Shown here: positions 16,473 to 25,541 of the stretch, piece by piece | How the letters are laid out: each line of letters opens with the position of its first letter | Position numbering within the stretch: position 1 is the first letter of the stretch | Source: Mesorhizobium tianshanense | Lineage (GTDB): Bacteria; Pseudomonadota; Alphaproteobacteria; Rhizobiales; Rhizobiaceae | Assembly: GCF_007830515.1 (NCBI RefSeq) | Contig: NZ_VLKT01000020.1 | Coordinates: 58,333-122,332 of the forward strand | Direction: 5' to 3' | DNA: 64,000 bases | Program-made: the position numbers and the translations under genes | Notes under the pieces: model-generated | Told to the model about the DNA's origin: nothing | Databases searched by the model: none | The model's input: only the letters and a program-made list of their open reading frames with translations

Positions 16473-17321
16473 TTAGATTGGTCCGGCAACCTTGCCGCTG
16501 GCGATGAAATGCGGATTGGCGAAGTCCTCGTCATCGCTCTGGTTGCGCTTGCCGTAGGCCAGCGGCTGGCCGTCGAGCGTGCGCGTCATGCCGCCGGCAG
16601 CGCGCAGCACCGCGTCACCTGCTGCGGTGTCCCATTCCATGGTGCGGCCAAAGCGGGGGTAGACGTCGGCCTCGGCGCCGGCGACAAGACAGAATTTCAG
16701 CGACGAGCCGACCGAGACCATCTCGGCAGCGCCCACCGTGCGGATATAGGCTTCGGTCTCGGGTGTATTGTGGGACCGGCTAGCCACGATGGTCAGTGGC
16801 GCCACACCGGCCCTGGCCGAAATCGGCCGACGGCCGATGATCTGGTAGTCGTCATCGATCTCGATTGCTTCCGCCCTGCCCGGCCGGCCGGAAAAGAAGC
16901 GACCGGTGCATGGCGCGAAGACAACACCGATCTCCGGCACGCTGCGGCGAACGAGCGCGATGTTGACGGTGAAGTCGGTCCTGCGGTTGACGAATTCCTT
17001 GGTGCCGTCGAGCGGATCCACCAGGAAGAAGGCGCCGTCGAGGTCGGGCGGCACGATGCCGGCCGCTGCCTCTTCCTCAGCCACGCAAGGGATATGGGGG
17101 AACGCGGCGCGCAGTCCGGCGAGGATGATCTTCTCGCTCTCGCGATCGGCCTCGGTCACTGGCGAACTGTCTGATTTCTGATCGACCGCGCAGCCGGCGT
17201 CGAAAACACGCATCACCTCGCGCCCTGCCGCGAGCGCTAGGCGCTCGAACACGCCAAGCATCAATTCGTCGTCAGATTCCGCCGCCGCTGTCGTATTGGT
17301 TGTCGGCAATGTCGCGCTCAT
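16473..17321 (-). CDS. cysQ: 3'(2'),5'-bisphosphate nucleotidase
   Basis: Removes the by-product PAP (or recycles PAPS/APS) from sulfate assimilation; a member of the inositol-monophosphatase superfamily. Metal and substrate motifs: E-E near residue 81, DPLDGT at about 101-106 and WDTAAGD near 228. The longest reading (282 residues) overlaps the end of cysNC by 50 bp. An internal ATG at 17261 (MLGVFERLALAAGREVMRVF) would avoid the overlap, and neither start has a clear ribosome-binding site. It is the third gene of cysD-cysNC-cysQ. Confidence 0.92.
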   Translation of the reverse strand: MSATLPTTNTTAAAESDDELMLGVFERLALAAGREVMRVFDAGCAVDQKSDSSPVTEADRESEKIILAGLRAAFPHIPCVAEEEAAAGIVPPDLDGAFFLVDPLDGTKEFVNRRTDFTVNIALVRRSVPEIGVVFAPCTGRFFSGRPGRAEAIEIDDDYQIIGRRPISARAGVAPLTIVASRSHNTPETEAYIRTVGAAEMVSVGSSLKFCLVAGAEADVYPRFGRTMEWDTAAGDAVLRAAGGMTRTLDGQPLAYGKRNQSDDEDFANPHFIASGKVAGPI

Positions 17322-19209
17322 CCAGCCAGAGTTCCAGGGCCTCTACCATCTCCTCGGCAGACTTGCCGAGAGTCTTGAGATGGATTTCGGGTTTTTCCGG
17401 GGTTTCATACGGTGAATCGACGCCGGTGAAATTCTTGATTTCGCCATTCAACGCCCGCGCATAGAGGCCCTTCGGGTCGCGTCTGGCGCATTCCTCAAAG
17501 GGGGTGTCGACGAACACCTCGATGAATTCACCGTCGGCCATCAATTCCCTGGCCATGCGCCGCTCGGCGCTGAACGGCGAAATGAAGGAAACGATGACGA
17601 TCAGCCCGGCATCGGCCATCAGGCGCGCCACTTCGGCCACCCGGCGAATATTTTCAACGCGATCGACGTCGGTGAAGCCAAGATCGCGATTGAGGCCGTG
17701 GCGGACATTGTCGCCGTCCAGGATGTAGGTATGGCGGCCGGTGGCGAACAGTTTCTTCTCGAAAAGGTTAGCGATGGTCGATTTGCCGGAGCCCGAGAGC
17801 CCAGTGAACCAGAACACGGCGGGCCGCTGGTTCTTCATATCGGCGCGGCCGTGCTTGCCGACATCGAGCGATTGCCAGTGGATGTTCTCGGCGCGGCGCA
17901 GCGAATGCAGGATCATGCCAGCGCCGACCGTGGCGTTGGTGATGCGGTCGATCAGGATGAAGGCGCCGGTCGAGCGGTTCTCGGCGAAAGTATCGAAGGC
18001 GATCGGCGCCCGTGTCGAGATGTTGCAAATGCCGACCTCGTTCATTTCGAGCGACTTGGCCGCCTCATGGGCGAAGTCGTTCACGTTGACGCGGTATTTC
18101 AAGTCGGTGACGGTGGCGCCGGTCTGATCGGTCTCGGTCCGCAGGATGTAGGAGCGGCCTGGCAGCAGCGCATGCTCGTTGAACCAGACGATGTTGGCGG
18201 CGAACTGGTCGGCGACTTGCGGGCGCGCCGACGGCGACACCAGCATGTTGCCGCGCGAGACCTCGACCTCGTCGTCGAGAACGAGGGTGATAGCCTGGCC
18301 GGCGACCGCTTGGCTCAGGTCGCCGCCATGCGAGACGATGCGCCGGACATGGGAGGACTTGCCGGATTTGGCGACAACAACCTCGTCGCCCGGTGAGATA
18401 GAACCGGACGCAATCGTGCCGGCAAAACCGCGAAAGTCGAGATTGGGGCGGTTCACATACTGCACCGGAAAACGGAACGGCAGTTCGACAACGGCTTCAT
18501 CCACCGACACGGTTTCCAGATGCTCGATCAGCGTCGGGCCGGAGTACCATTCTGTCTTGTCCGAGCGGCTGGTAACGTTGTCGCCGTAACGGGCAGACAT
18601 CGGGATGGGCACGATCGTCTCAAAACCGAGCTTGTGCGAGAATTGCCGATAGTCCTCGGTGATCCGTTCGAACACGGCCCTGTCGAAGCCGACGAGATCG
18701 ATCTTGTTGACGGCGAGCACGATGTGCCTGATACCCAGCAGCGAGGCGATGATCGAGTGGCGCCTCGTCTGGCGCAGCACGCCTTGACGAGCGTCGATCA
18801 GCACGATGGCCAAATCGGCGGTCGACGCGCCGGTCGCCATGTTGCGTGTGTATTGTTCGTGACCGGGCGTGTCGGCAACGATGAATTTGCGTTTCGGCGT
18901 GGCGAAAAAGCGATAGGCGACATCGATAGTGATGCCCTGCTCGCGCTCGGCCTCGAGGCCGTCGACCAGCAGCGCGAAATCGACATCGTCGCCCGTCGTC
19001 CCGTGCTTGCGCGAATCTCGCTCGAGCGCGGCAAGCTGATCCTCGAAAATCTGCTTGGTATCCGAAAGCAGGCGTCCGATCAGCGTCGACTTGCCGTCGT
19101 CCACGGAACCGCAGGTCAGGAAGCGCAGCAGCGACTTTTGTTCCTGCACCGCCAGATAGTCACGAATGCCGTCGGTGGGGGCGCGGCTCTCGGCCATGAT
19201 GTGGCGCAT
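17272..19209 (-). CDS. cysNC: Bifunctional sulfate adenylyltransferase subunit 1 / APS kinase
   Basis: A fused enzyme of 645 residues. The N-terminal CysN GTPase drives APS synthesis with CysD, and the C-terminal CysC kinase makes PAPS from APS. CysN motifs: GSVDDGKST (34-42), DTPGHEQY (about 112-119), NKIDL (near 167). CysC motifs: P-loop GLSGSGKST (about 469-477) and ILDGDNVRHGLNRDLGF. The fusion is the NodQ-like arrangement typical of rhizobia. The ATG at 19209 starts 2 nt after the cysD stop, with GAGGGG upstream. PAPS made here could also serve sulfation of surface glycans or Nod factors, but no sulfotransferase is visible in the window. Confidence 0.96.
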   Translation of the reverse strand: MRHIMAESRAPTDGIRDYLAVQEQKSLLRFLTCGSVDDGKSTLIGRLLSDTKQIFEDQLAALERDSRKHGTTGDDVDFALLVDGLEAEREQGITIDVAYRFFATPKRKFIVADTPGHEQYTRNMATGASTADLAIVLIDARQGVLRQTRRHSIIASLLGIRHIVLAVNKIDLVGFDRAVFERITEDYRQFSHKLGFETIVPIPMSARYGDNVTSRSDKTEWYSGPTLIEHLETVSVDEAVVELPFRFPVQYVNRPNLDFRGFAGTIASGSISPGDEVVVAKSGKSSHVRRIVSHGGDLSQAVAGQAITLVLDDEVEVSRGNMLVSPSARPQVADQFAANIVWFNEHALLPGRSYILRTETDQTGATVTDLKYRVNVNDFAHEAAKSLEMNEVGICNISTRAPIAFDTFAENRSTGAFILIDRITNATVGAGMILHSLRRAENIHWQSLDVGKHGRADMKNQRPAVFWFTGLSGSGKSTIANLFEKKLFATGRHTYILDGDNVRHGLNRDLGFTDVDRVENIRRVAEVARLMADAGLIVIVSFISPFSAERRMARELMADGEFIEVFVDTPFEECARRDPKGLYARALNGEIKNFTGVDSPYETPEKPEIHLKTLGKSAEEMVEALELWLDERDIADNQYDSGGGI

Positions 19210-19211
19210 GC

Positions 19212-20117
19212 TCAGAAATACCCCTCGCGCTTCTTCTTTTCCATCGAACCGGCTTCATCACGGTCAATCAGGCGGCCCTGCCGTTCGGAGGTGCGCGCCG
19301 TGAGCATTTCTCCGACAATGGCCTCCAGCGTATCGGCATCCGATTCGATCGCGCCGGTCAGCGGGTAGCAGCCGAGCGTGCGGAACCGCACCAGCCGGTT
19401 CTCGACCGTCTCGCCGACACGCAGCTGCATGCGGTCATCGTCCTTGAGAATGAGCATGCCGTCGCGTTCGACGACCGGTCGTTGCTTGGCGAAATAGAGC
19501 GGCACGATCGGAATGTCTTCCTGGAGAATGTACTGCCAGATATCGAGTTCGGTCCAGTTCGACAACGGAAAGACGCGGATCGATTCACCGGTCGCGATAC
19601 GGGTGTTGAATATCTTCCACATCTCCGGCCGCTGGTTCTTCGGATCCCAGGTGTGCTGGGCGTTTCGGAAGGAGAAGATCCGCTCCTTGGCACGCGACTT
19701 CTCCTCGTCACGCCGCGCCCCGCCGAAGGCTGCATCGAAGCCGTACTTGTCGAGCGCCTGCCGCAGCGCCACGGTCTTCATGACATGCGTGTGGGTGTTC
19801 GAGCCATGATCGAAGGGATTGATGTTGTCGCGCACACCATCCTCGTTGACATGGACCAGGAGATCGAAACCGAGCTTTTGTGCCATCTGATCGCGAAAGG
19901 CGATCATCTCGCGAAATTTCCAGGTCGTGTCGACGTTGAGAAAGGGAAAGGGCGGCTTGGCGGGATAAAACGCCTTCATCGCAAGATGCATCAGCACCGA
20001 GGAATCCTTGCCGACCGAATAGAGCATCACCGGCTTGGCGAAGGTCGCCGCAACCTCGCGAAAAATATGGATGGATTCGGCCTCGAGCCGCTGGAGGTGC
20101 GTAAGCGCGATGTTCAT
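19212..20117 (-). CDS. cysD: Sulfate adenylyltransferase subunit 2
   Basis: Forms the ATP sulfurylase heterodimer with CysN, making APS from sulfate and ATP. It has 301 residues from MNIALTHLQRLEAESIHIFR, the standard N-terminus and length. The PP-loop motif VMLYSVGKDSSVLMHLAMKA lies near residues 27-46, and the C-terminus GRLIDRDEAGSMEKKKREGY is typical. A longer in-frame reading back to 20171 is possible but would add an atypical leader. It is the first gene of cysD-cysNC-cysQ. Confidence 0.95.
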   Translation of the reverse strand: MNIALTHLQRLEAESIHIFREVAATFAKPVMLYSVGKDSSVLMHLAMKAFYPAKPPFPFLNVDTTWKFREMIAFRDQMAQKLGFDLLVHVNEDGVRDNINPFDHGSNTHTHVMKTVALRQALDKYGFDAAFGGARRDEEKSRAKERIFSFRNAQHTWDPKNQRPEMWKIFNTRIATGESIRVFPLSNWTELDIWQYILQEDIPIVPLYFAKQRPVVERDGMLILKDDDRMQLRVGETVENRLVRFRTLGCYPLTGAIESDADTLEAIVGEMLTARTSERQGRLIDRDEAGSMEKKKREGYF

Positions 20118-20243
20118 GGACTGTGAGCGTTCTCTTGTGCCATCCAGATCTGACCGATGCATCAGGCGCAACTTTTTCAGTCGCCCGGTTCAAGCTTCAC
20201 GTCTGGACAATCTCATTTTCGTGCAGGCGTTCTAGCAGATCGC

Positions 20244-20260
20244 CATTGTTTATAACAATG
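20244..20260. promoter_or_regulatory. LysR-type palindrome upstream of cysD
   Basis: CATTGTT-TAT-AACAATG is a perfect 7-bp inverted repeat with a 3-bp spacer, 127 bp upstream of the cysD start. It contains the T-N11-A arrangement typical of LysR-family boxes. A CysB/Cbl-like activator of sulfate assimilation is the obvious candidate, but none is encoded in this window. Confidence 0.45.
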
Positions 20261-20446
20261 CAAGACAGGCCTGCCCCAGAGTGGTTCGGGAATGACTTTT
20301 CCACACAACAGGCAGAACCCAGAAATTTTTGCTCAACAGGCTGATGGCATTGCGAGCGTCAGGAAAATACTGCCCAGGTCAGGAAAGACGCCCGGCAATC
20401 GCTTATACCTGTTGCTATCGGTTCTCGCATGCGGTGACGACAAGCC

Positions 20447-20600
20447 TCACGCGGCGCCCTTCCGCGCTTCGCCTAGCCGCTCGCTGGCGTAGCGCTGGCT
20501 GCGAATCGGCCCCCACCACCACTCGTTCTGAAAGTACCAGTCGACCGTCCTGGCGAGCCCGCTATCGAAGGTCAGCGCCGAAGAGCTCAAGTGCCCTCCG
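20447..20600 (-). pseudogene. 3' fragment of dTDP-glucose 4,6-dehydratase (rmlB)
   Basis: The minus-strand frame ending in TGA at 20449-20447 reads LTFDSGLARTVDWYFQNEWW and then WGPIRSQRYASERLG. This is the canonical RmlB/RfbB C-terminus (FxxGLxxTVxWYxxNxxWWxP...ERLG). About 45 codons are recognisable; the Rossmann domain is missing and no start lies upstream. The O-antigen ligase gene begins only about 40 bp away, so this is a leftover from rearrangement at the end of the polysaccharide cluster. Confidence 0.75.
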
Positions 20601-20641
20601 ACTCTAGGATGCTGCAAATGCGGGCCGCGGTGCCCAGCCTG

Positions 20642-21961
20642 CTACGACGAAGTTCCGATGGGAACAAACAGCTTGCCACCGTTGTGATCGACCTCGATCA
20701 TTTCGTTCTTCTGGGCCAAACGGGCTGCAAATCCTTTGTGAAAGATAATGGCATTCATAAAGGCAAACGTCATTGCAAGCGCTTCGGTCCGCAACGGATA
20801 ATCGACCAGTGAATGGATAAGAAGAAAAGATACGGAGAGAAACGCCGCCTTTTGAAGAGGATCACGACGAACTTTAATAAGCGCTATAAAAAGCATTACG
20901 AAATAAAGCGCCATCAACAATATGGAAATAGCTCCGCCTTCGAAAGCTATTTCAAGATATTCATTGTGAGCATGATTTACGTATTGCTTAAAAATCATCT
21001 CTTCCTTTTCATATATTTGGTAGGCCTTTTGAAAATTTCCAAATCCAACGCCGGTTGCCCAATTCTCTTTGATCCCCTCAATGGTGGTGCGAGCAAACTC
21101 TCCTCGCCCGAAAGCTGGATCAATCGCGTCGGCATCGATCTTCGTCCATGCGCCTATCGTGTAGGCTGAAAGTCCTATGAAAATCGCCAGAATGCTCAAT
21201 CCACTCGTCCTGGAACGCGCTGAAAGAAAGACGATAGATAGTACGGTGATCGCCAAGCCGATCAGAACACCGGCACGCGAACCGGCGGCCAAAAGCAGCA
21301 GCAAAAGCGTGACCAGTCCGAGCGATCCAGACAAGAGGTATCCGCGGAACAGACCGTAATAAACGACGAAGGGAATAGAAACGAAAAGCAAAGCCGCAAA
21401 ATGATTCTGGTTGGCAAAAAGCCCGGCATTGATCGTAAAAGGCAACAATCCCTCTATAGCGATGTCATCTGAGAGCGAATATTGAATCGCGCCTGCCAAG
21501 CCGTTGCAGATAACACCCATAAAAAAGAACGGCAGAAGTGCATGGACCTGCTCGGGACGCAAACGCAATACGCTCAAAAAAAACGCCGCCCACGCCACCA
21601 GATACAACAGGCATTCGATCGTCCGTCCAACTCCGACACTGACGAAACGAAATCGGGTCTCTCCAACCAGTCCGGAATCTGCGAGCAATAGTTCCGGTCG
21701 CAATCCGCTGATTATCGCCGCAGGCAGCGGAACAATTTGCAAAATCACCACCGCCACAGCGAGGATAAGAAGCCACAGAACAGAACGAGGGATTCTCTGG
21801 CCAGACGCCTGTGAAAAGACAGCCGCCGCCGAGATGATTGCCGCGACCTCAATTAGCGTGTCCGTATAGAGGCCGCTTGCGGTCCCTCCGCCGATCAGCA
21901 GCGATAAAAACAGAACCGATCCAAGGAGATATTTATCCCGTTCCGAGGGTCGATCGCTCAA
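20642..21961 (-). CDS. O-antigen ligase / Wzy-type polymerase family membrane protein
   Basis: Polytopic inner-membrane protein of 439 residues with about ten to twelve hydrophobic segments. The long periplasmic loop and following block carry GVGFGNFQKAYQIYEKEEMI and then NHAHNEYLEIAFEGGAISIL, the pattern of the Wzy_C/O-antigen ligase domain (HxHNxxLExxxExG). I place the start at TTG 21961, which overlaps the stop of the upstream TPR gene (TTGA); longer readings run deep into that gene in another frame. It is the last gene of the export unit. It could polymerise repeat units or ligate glycans; the sequence alone does not say which. Confidence 0.82.
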   Translation of the reverse strand: MSDRPSERDKYLLGSVLFLSLLIGGGTASGLYTDTLIEVAAIISAAAVFSQASGQRIPRSVLWLLILAVAVVILQIVPLPAAIISGLRPELLLADSGLVGETRFRFVSVGVGRTIECLLYLVAWAAFFLSVLRLRPEQVHALLPFFFMGVICNGLAGAIQYSLSDDIAIEGLLPFTINAGLFANQNHFAALLFVSIPFVVYYGLFRGYLLSGSLGLVTLLLLLLAAGSRAGVLIGLAITVLSIVFLSARSRTSGLSILAIFIGLSAYTIGAWTKIDADAIDPAFGRGEFARTTIEGIKENWATGVGFGNFQKAYQIYEKEEMIFKQYVNHAHNEYLEIAFEGGAISILLMALYFVMLFIALIKVRRDPLQKAAFLSVSFLLIHSLVDYPLRTEALAMTFAFMNAIIFHKGFAARLAQKNEMIEVDHNGGKLFVPIGTSS

Positions 21962-23232
21962 GATGAAAGTCTCTCGATGCTCAATTTGTGCATTATCAAC
22001 GTGCCGACATATCGAAAGCGCCAGCTCTCGGCAATGGCGGCAGTTTCCAACTTCAATAGTTGCATGGGGCACCCAGCTGGTCCAACCGAAAAACCCTGAC
22101 TCAGCTCCTGACGATTGTATGTACCCTCCGGAATATTGAACCGTGCTATTTCGCCAGCCTGCCCCACGCACCTGACAGACCAGAACAACCCCTTTGGAAG
22201 CTTCAGGTTTCTTGCAGACGCGGCCAGAGAAATCTTGTAGGAGCCAGGAGGCAGTTCGATATACTGCTGAAGAGCTGTGTTCCTGACCGGCGTATTCAGG
22301 AAGCGAACCGTCGCTCCACCCTCACCTTCGACCGCATTTTGGGACGTTGCAAACGTAACTTCCAGGCCAGACTGGTCGCCGACCTGCCAATCAAAAGGCT
22401 TGCCGCTAGACACAGGTTCAAAGGTGCCGTTGAAAATGTACCCGCCCAATTTTAGTTCTTGATCGGACAGGCTGAAAAGAAACAATCGATATGCTTGGTC
22501 ATATTCCTTTTGGCGAATATAGCCGTTGATCGCATTGGACAATTCGCCAGTTGTTGGTGGCGCGCCTGATCCGGTCAGATCGAACAGCAGCCGATTTGCG
22601 AGATCAAGTCCCTCGGGGATCTTGCCAAGGAAAGCGAACACATTGGCTCTCCATGGCGCCTCTGCCGTGATGGCCTTCAGCACAGCCTGGTAGCCATCGG
22701 GGCTCGAAAGGATTGTCGGCAGAGCCTCGGCGACGGCTGGAAATTGTTCCGGCCAGCGCCGTAGCAATATATCGATCTCGCCGACAGCCTTTGACAGATC
22801 GCCTCTCTCGATCGAGCGGCCAATGGACCTCTGGAGCGCGTGGATTTCGGTCTTGGATAGCTTTCGAGCTTGGTCGAAGAACCCATAGGCTCGGTCTTTT
22901 TCGCCCTGCCGGTATTTGATCTCGCCAATCAGGCTGTAGAGACGTGCATCTGCCACATCAAAGCGAAGCGCGCCTTCGGCCTTGGCGAGCAATGCATCGA
23001 GATCGGGAGTGTTGCTTGCGTCGTTCAGGTCGTCTGTGATTTCGCTTACCAAGGCATTGACGTTCAGCGGATCCAGCGCGAGGGAAACGGCTGGCGTCTC
23101 GGTTTCAAGAAACCGACTTAGCCCGATCGACGAAGCCGCCAACGCTAGCACGGATGCGACGAACCAAACGCCTGAACGCCGGAGATTTAGCATAGGCAGG
23201 CTGATCTGCTCCGTCATCGACTTTGCCCTCAA
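21958..23232 (-). CDS. Membrane-anchored TPR-like protein of the polysaccharide export unit
   Basis: A protein of 424 residues with one N-terminal membrane segment (SGVWFVASVLALAASSIGLS, about 20-39), then a helical TPR-like region (LYSLIGEIKYRQGEKDRAYG, FFDQARKLSKTEIHALQRSI) and a C-terminal beta-rich domain after GGYIFNGTFEPVSSGKPFDW that resembles a carbohydrate-binding module. This order is seen in proteins encoded beside O-antigen-polymerase-like genes. The reading overlaps the end of the Wzc-like gene by up to 128 bp; later Met codons at 23217 and 23193 still overlap it. I do not know a gene name. A scaffold role in polymer assembly is inferred. Confidence 0.75.
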   Translation of the reverse strand: MRAKSMTEQISLPMLNLRRSGVWFVASVLALAASSIGLSRFLETETPAVSLALDPLNVNALVSEITDDLNDASNTPDLDALLAKAEGALRFDVADARLYSLIGEIKYRQGEKDRAYGFFDQARKLSKTEIHALQRSIGRSIERGDLSKAVGEIDILLRRWPEQFPAVAEALPTILSSPDGYQAVLKAITAEAPWRANVFAFLGKIPEGLDLANRLLFDLTGSGAPPTTGELSNAINGYIRQKEYDQAYRLFLFSLSDQELKLGGYIFNGTFEPVSSGKPFDWQVGDQSGLEVTFATSQNAVEGEGGATVRFLNTPVRNTALQQYIELPPGSYKISLAASARNLKLPKGLFWSVRCVGQAGEIARFNIPEGTYNRQELSQGFSVGPAGCPMQLLKLETAAIAESWRFRYVGTLIMHKLSIERLSS

Positions 23233-25483
23233 TTTTCGGGGTACTCGTGCCGTAGTCGTAATACTGGTAGTTCATATATTTGTAGGCGTAGTTGTAATCG
23301 AACTTGTTCACCGCAAACTTCGACATCGCGGCTCCGACCACGTTCGCGCCGGCAGCTCGCAGGCGCTTCAACGCCGTCTTCGCCGACTTGCGTGTCACCT
23401 GATTGGTGGAGATGACCATCAATGTGCCCTCGGCAAGCCGGCTGAGGATGGGGGCATCTGAAAGGCCCACGATGGGCGGGGCATCAATTATGACAAGATC
23501 AAAGCGCTTGCCGAGATTGGTAACGATCAGTGCCATCTTCGGCGAAGAAAGCAGATCCGCAGGGTTCGGTGGAATCGTTCCGGAGGTCAGGACGGTCACG
23601 TTGGGATATTTCGTCGCCCTGAAAATGCTTGCCAGATCCTCCTTGCGGACGGTGTTCGTCAGGAGATTGCTCAGTCCGATCGTGTTGTCGAGACCAAACA
23701 GCCGATGAAGGTTCGGCTTTCGAAGATCGCTGTCGACGATGAGAACTCGCGCACCGAGCGCGGCAAAATCCTGCCCGAGCTTAAACGACGTGGTCGACTT
23801 GCCTTCTGAGGGTTCCGAACTCGTGACCAGCAGCGATCGCGGCGCACCTTCGGCGCCGGAAAATTGCAACGATGTTCGAAGCGAACGGTAGGCTTCGGAC
23901 AGCCCTGATTTCTGATCGGCTATGCTGGCTGTAAGTTCCCGGTCATCGACAAGCGGCAAGATGCCGAGCATCGCCAATCCCAATTCCTTTTCAATTTGCT
24001 CAGGATTGGTAAAGGTGTTGTTCAACAACTCGATGACGTAAATAATTGATGCGCCCAGGGCCAGGAAAAGAGCCAGAGCGATGGCAAGGTTAATGCTCAA
24101 ACGCGGTGAATAGGGCGCGGTTGGCTGTGCCGCGAAATCGACGATTGCCGCGTTTTGTGACTTGAGTTCAGAGCTGACACCAACCTCGTTCAGCTTGGCA
24201 ATGAGATTATCATATTGCGACCTGTTCGAATCAACCTCGCGCTTCAGGATCGTGTATTTGATGTTCTTGTCGTTGAAGATAACCTGCTGCTTTTCCATCT
24301 CGGCGAGTTTGGATCGAAGGTCAGCTTCCTTGTTCTGAGCCTCCTGGTATTTCTGCCGCAGCGAATCGGTTATAGTCAAAACTCCGTTATTATAAAGCCG
24401 TTGAAGCTCCTTGATCTGCGCCTGAAGCTGCTGCATTTCTGGAAAGCCAGGCTTCAATATGCCCAACTTCTGCTGATACTGGCTGGTCAAATCGGCCAAT
24501 TTATCGGTAATCTTCTGCAGACCTTCGCTTTCCAAGACTGGGCCGAGGCTCGCTCCGCGACCTTTGTCTATCTGGTCCACCATCCGTCCGGCATCGAGGC
24601 GTTCCTGGATTGCTGTCGCCAGCGCGGTGTTCAGAGCCTCGATGTTCGACCCTATCAGCGATTTGTCGTCGCCGGTTATCGTGATGCCTACATCCTTTGC
24701 ATAAGCGACCAGATCCTCTTCGGATTTCTGAAGCTTTTGCTTTACCTGCAACACCTGTTCCTTGATGAACTGCCGTGCCAGATCCGACGTCTCGCTGGTC
24801 TGATCGAGGCGTTGGTCGATAAAGCTTTGAGCGACCTGATTGGCTACATCACTTGCATATTTCGGTCTCTGGTCGGCAAACGTAATCGACAGCAGGCTTG
24901 TGTTGGTCACAAGATTGACCGTGAGGTCATTCAGAATGCGGCCGATAGCAATCCTCTCACGTTCCTCAGGGGTTTTCTCTTCAATGGAAGGCGATTTGGA
25001 AATTCCGAACGCACGATAGAAGATATTGCTAAGCGAGAAGTTCGGCGTCGGAAACAGGAAGTCCGGCCTTTCGCTGAGTCCCAGTTGGAACACCACGCGT
25101 TGCGCCAATGCCCGGCTTTTGAGTTTTTCGCGCGCTGTTAGAAACGCGCGGACGTCAGCGTTTTCAGAAACCACCTCGATGTCCTGGAAGACCTTGGCCG
25201 AAGGAACCAACACTTCCAATTGCGTTGTTGCCTGATATTTTGGCGTCTGCATCATGGTAATGATAGCACCGGCGACAAGGCCGGCCGCGGCCATCATGAC
25301 GATCAGCCACCGATACTGGACAACGTAGAAAAGCAGCTTGAGCGGGTTAAAGCCCTCGTCCTGCTCCGAGTAATCGCGACCGTAAGGGCTATAATTTTGC
25401 GCACCGTCATAATACATGGCGGCGGACAAGGCTTGGCCATGTCCTGGGCCTGCAATTTGATGCTGTCTGTTACGATCGAGCAT
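23105..25483 (-). CDS. Wzc/ExoP-type polysaccharide co-polymerase and tyrosine autokinase
   Basis: Controls chain length and export of exopolysaccharide; 792 residues. Order: cytoplasmic N-terminus, TM segment WLIVMMAAAGLVAGAIITMM (about 60-79), Wzz domain, long coiled-coil periplasmic region (residues ~200-420), second TM segment near 475, then a cytoplasmic BY-kinase. Kinase motifs: Walker A SSEPSEGKST (about 552-561), Walker A' VLIVDSDLRKPN and Walker B LVIIDAPPIVG. Near 730-745 eight tyrosines fall within 16 residues (DYNYAYKYMNYQYYDY), the expected autophosphorylation cluster. It is encoded after the Wza-like gene and the phosphatase gene that would reverse its phosphorylation. Confidence 0.95.
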   Translation of the reverse strand: MLDRNRQHQIAGPGHGQALSAAMYYDGAQNYSPYGRDYSEQDEGFNPLKLLFYVVQYRWLIVMMAAAGLVAGAIITMMQTPKYQATTQLEVLVPSAKVFQDIEVVSENADVRAFLTAREKLKSRALAQRVVFQLGLSERPDFLFPTPNFSLSNIFYRAFGISKSPSIEEKTPEERERIAIGRILNDLTVNLVTNTSLLSITFADQRPKYASDVANQVAQSFIDQRLDQTSETSDLARQFIKEQVLQVKQKLQKSEEDLVAYAKDVGITITGDDKSLIGSNIEALNTALATAIQERLDAGRMVDQIDKGRGASLGPVLESEGLQKITDKLADLTSQYQQKLGILKPGFPEMQQLQAQIKELQRLYNNGVLTITDSLRQKYQEAQNKEADLRSKLAEMEKQQVIFNDKNIKYTILKREVDSNRSQYDNLIAKLNEVGVSSELKSQNAAIVDFAAQPTAPYSPRLSINLAIALALFLALGASIIYVIELLNNTFTNPEQIEKELGLAMLGILPLVDDRELTASIADQKSGLSEAYRSLRTSLQFSGAEGAPRSLLVTSSEPSEGKSTTSFKLGQDFAALGARVLIVDSDLRKPNLHRLFGLDNTIGLSNLLTNTVRKEDLASIFRATKYPNVTVLTSGTIPPNPADLLSSPKMALIVTNLGKRFDLVIIDAPPIVGLSDAPILSRLAEGTLMVISTNQVTRKSAKTALKRLRAAGANVVGAAMSKFAVNKFDYNYAYKYMNYQYYDYGTSTPKIEGKVDDGADQPAYAKSPAFRRLVRRIRASVGGFVDRAKSVS

Positions 25484-25541
25484 GGTGCGAAGTAATCCTA
25501 GGTTTGTCTATGTCCTGAATTCTGACGGGCCATGGTTATAT

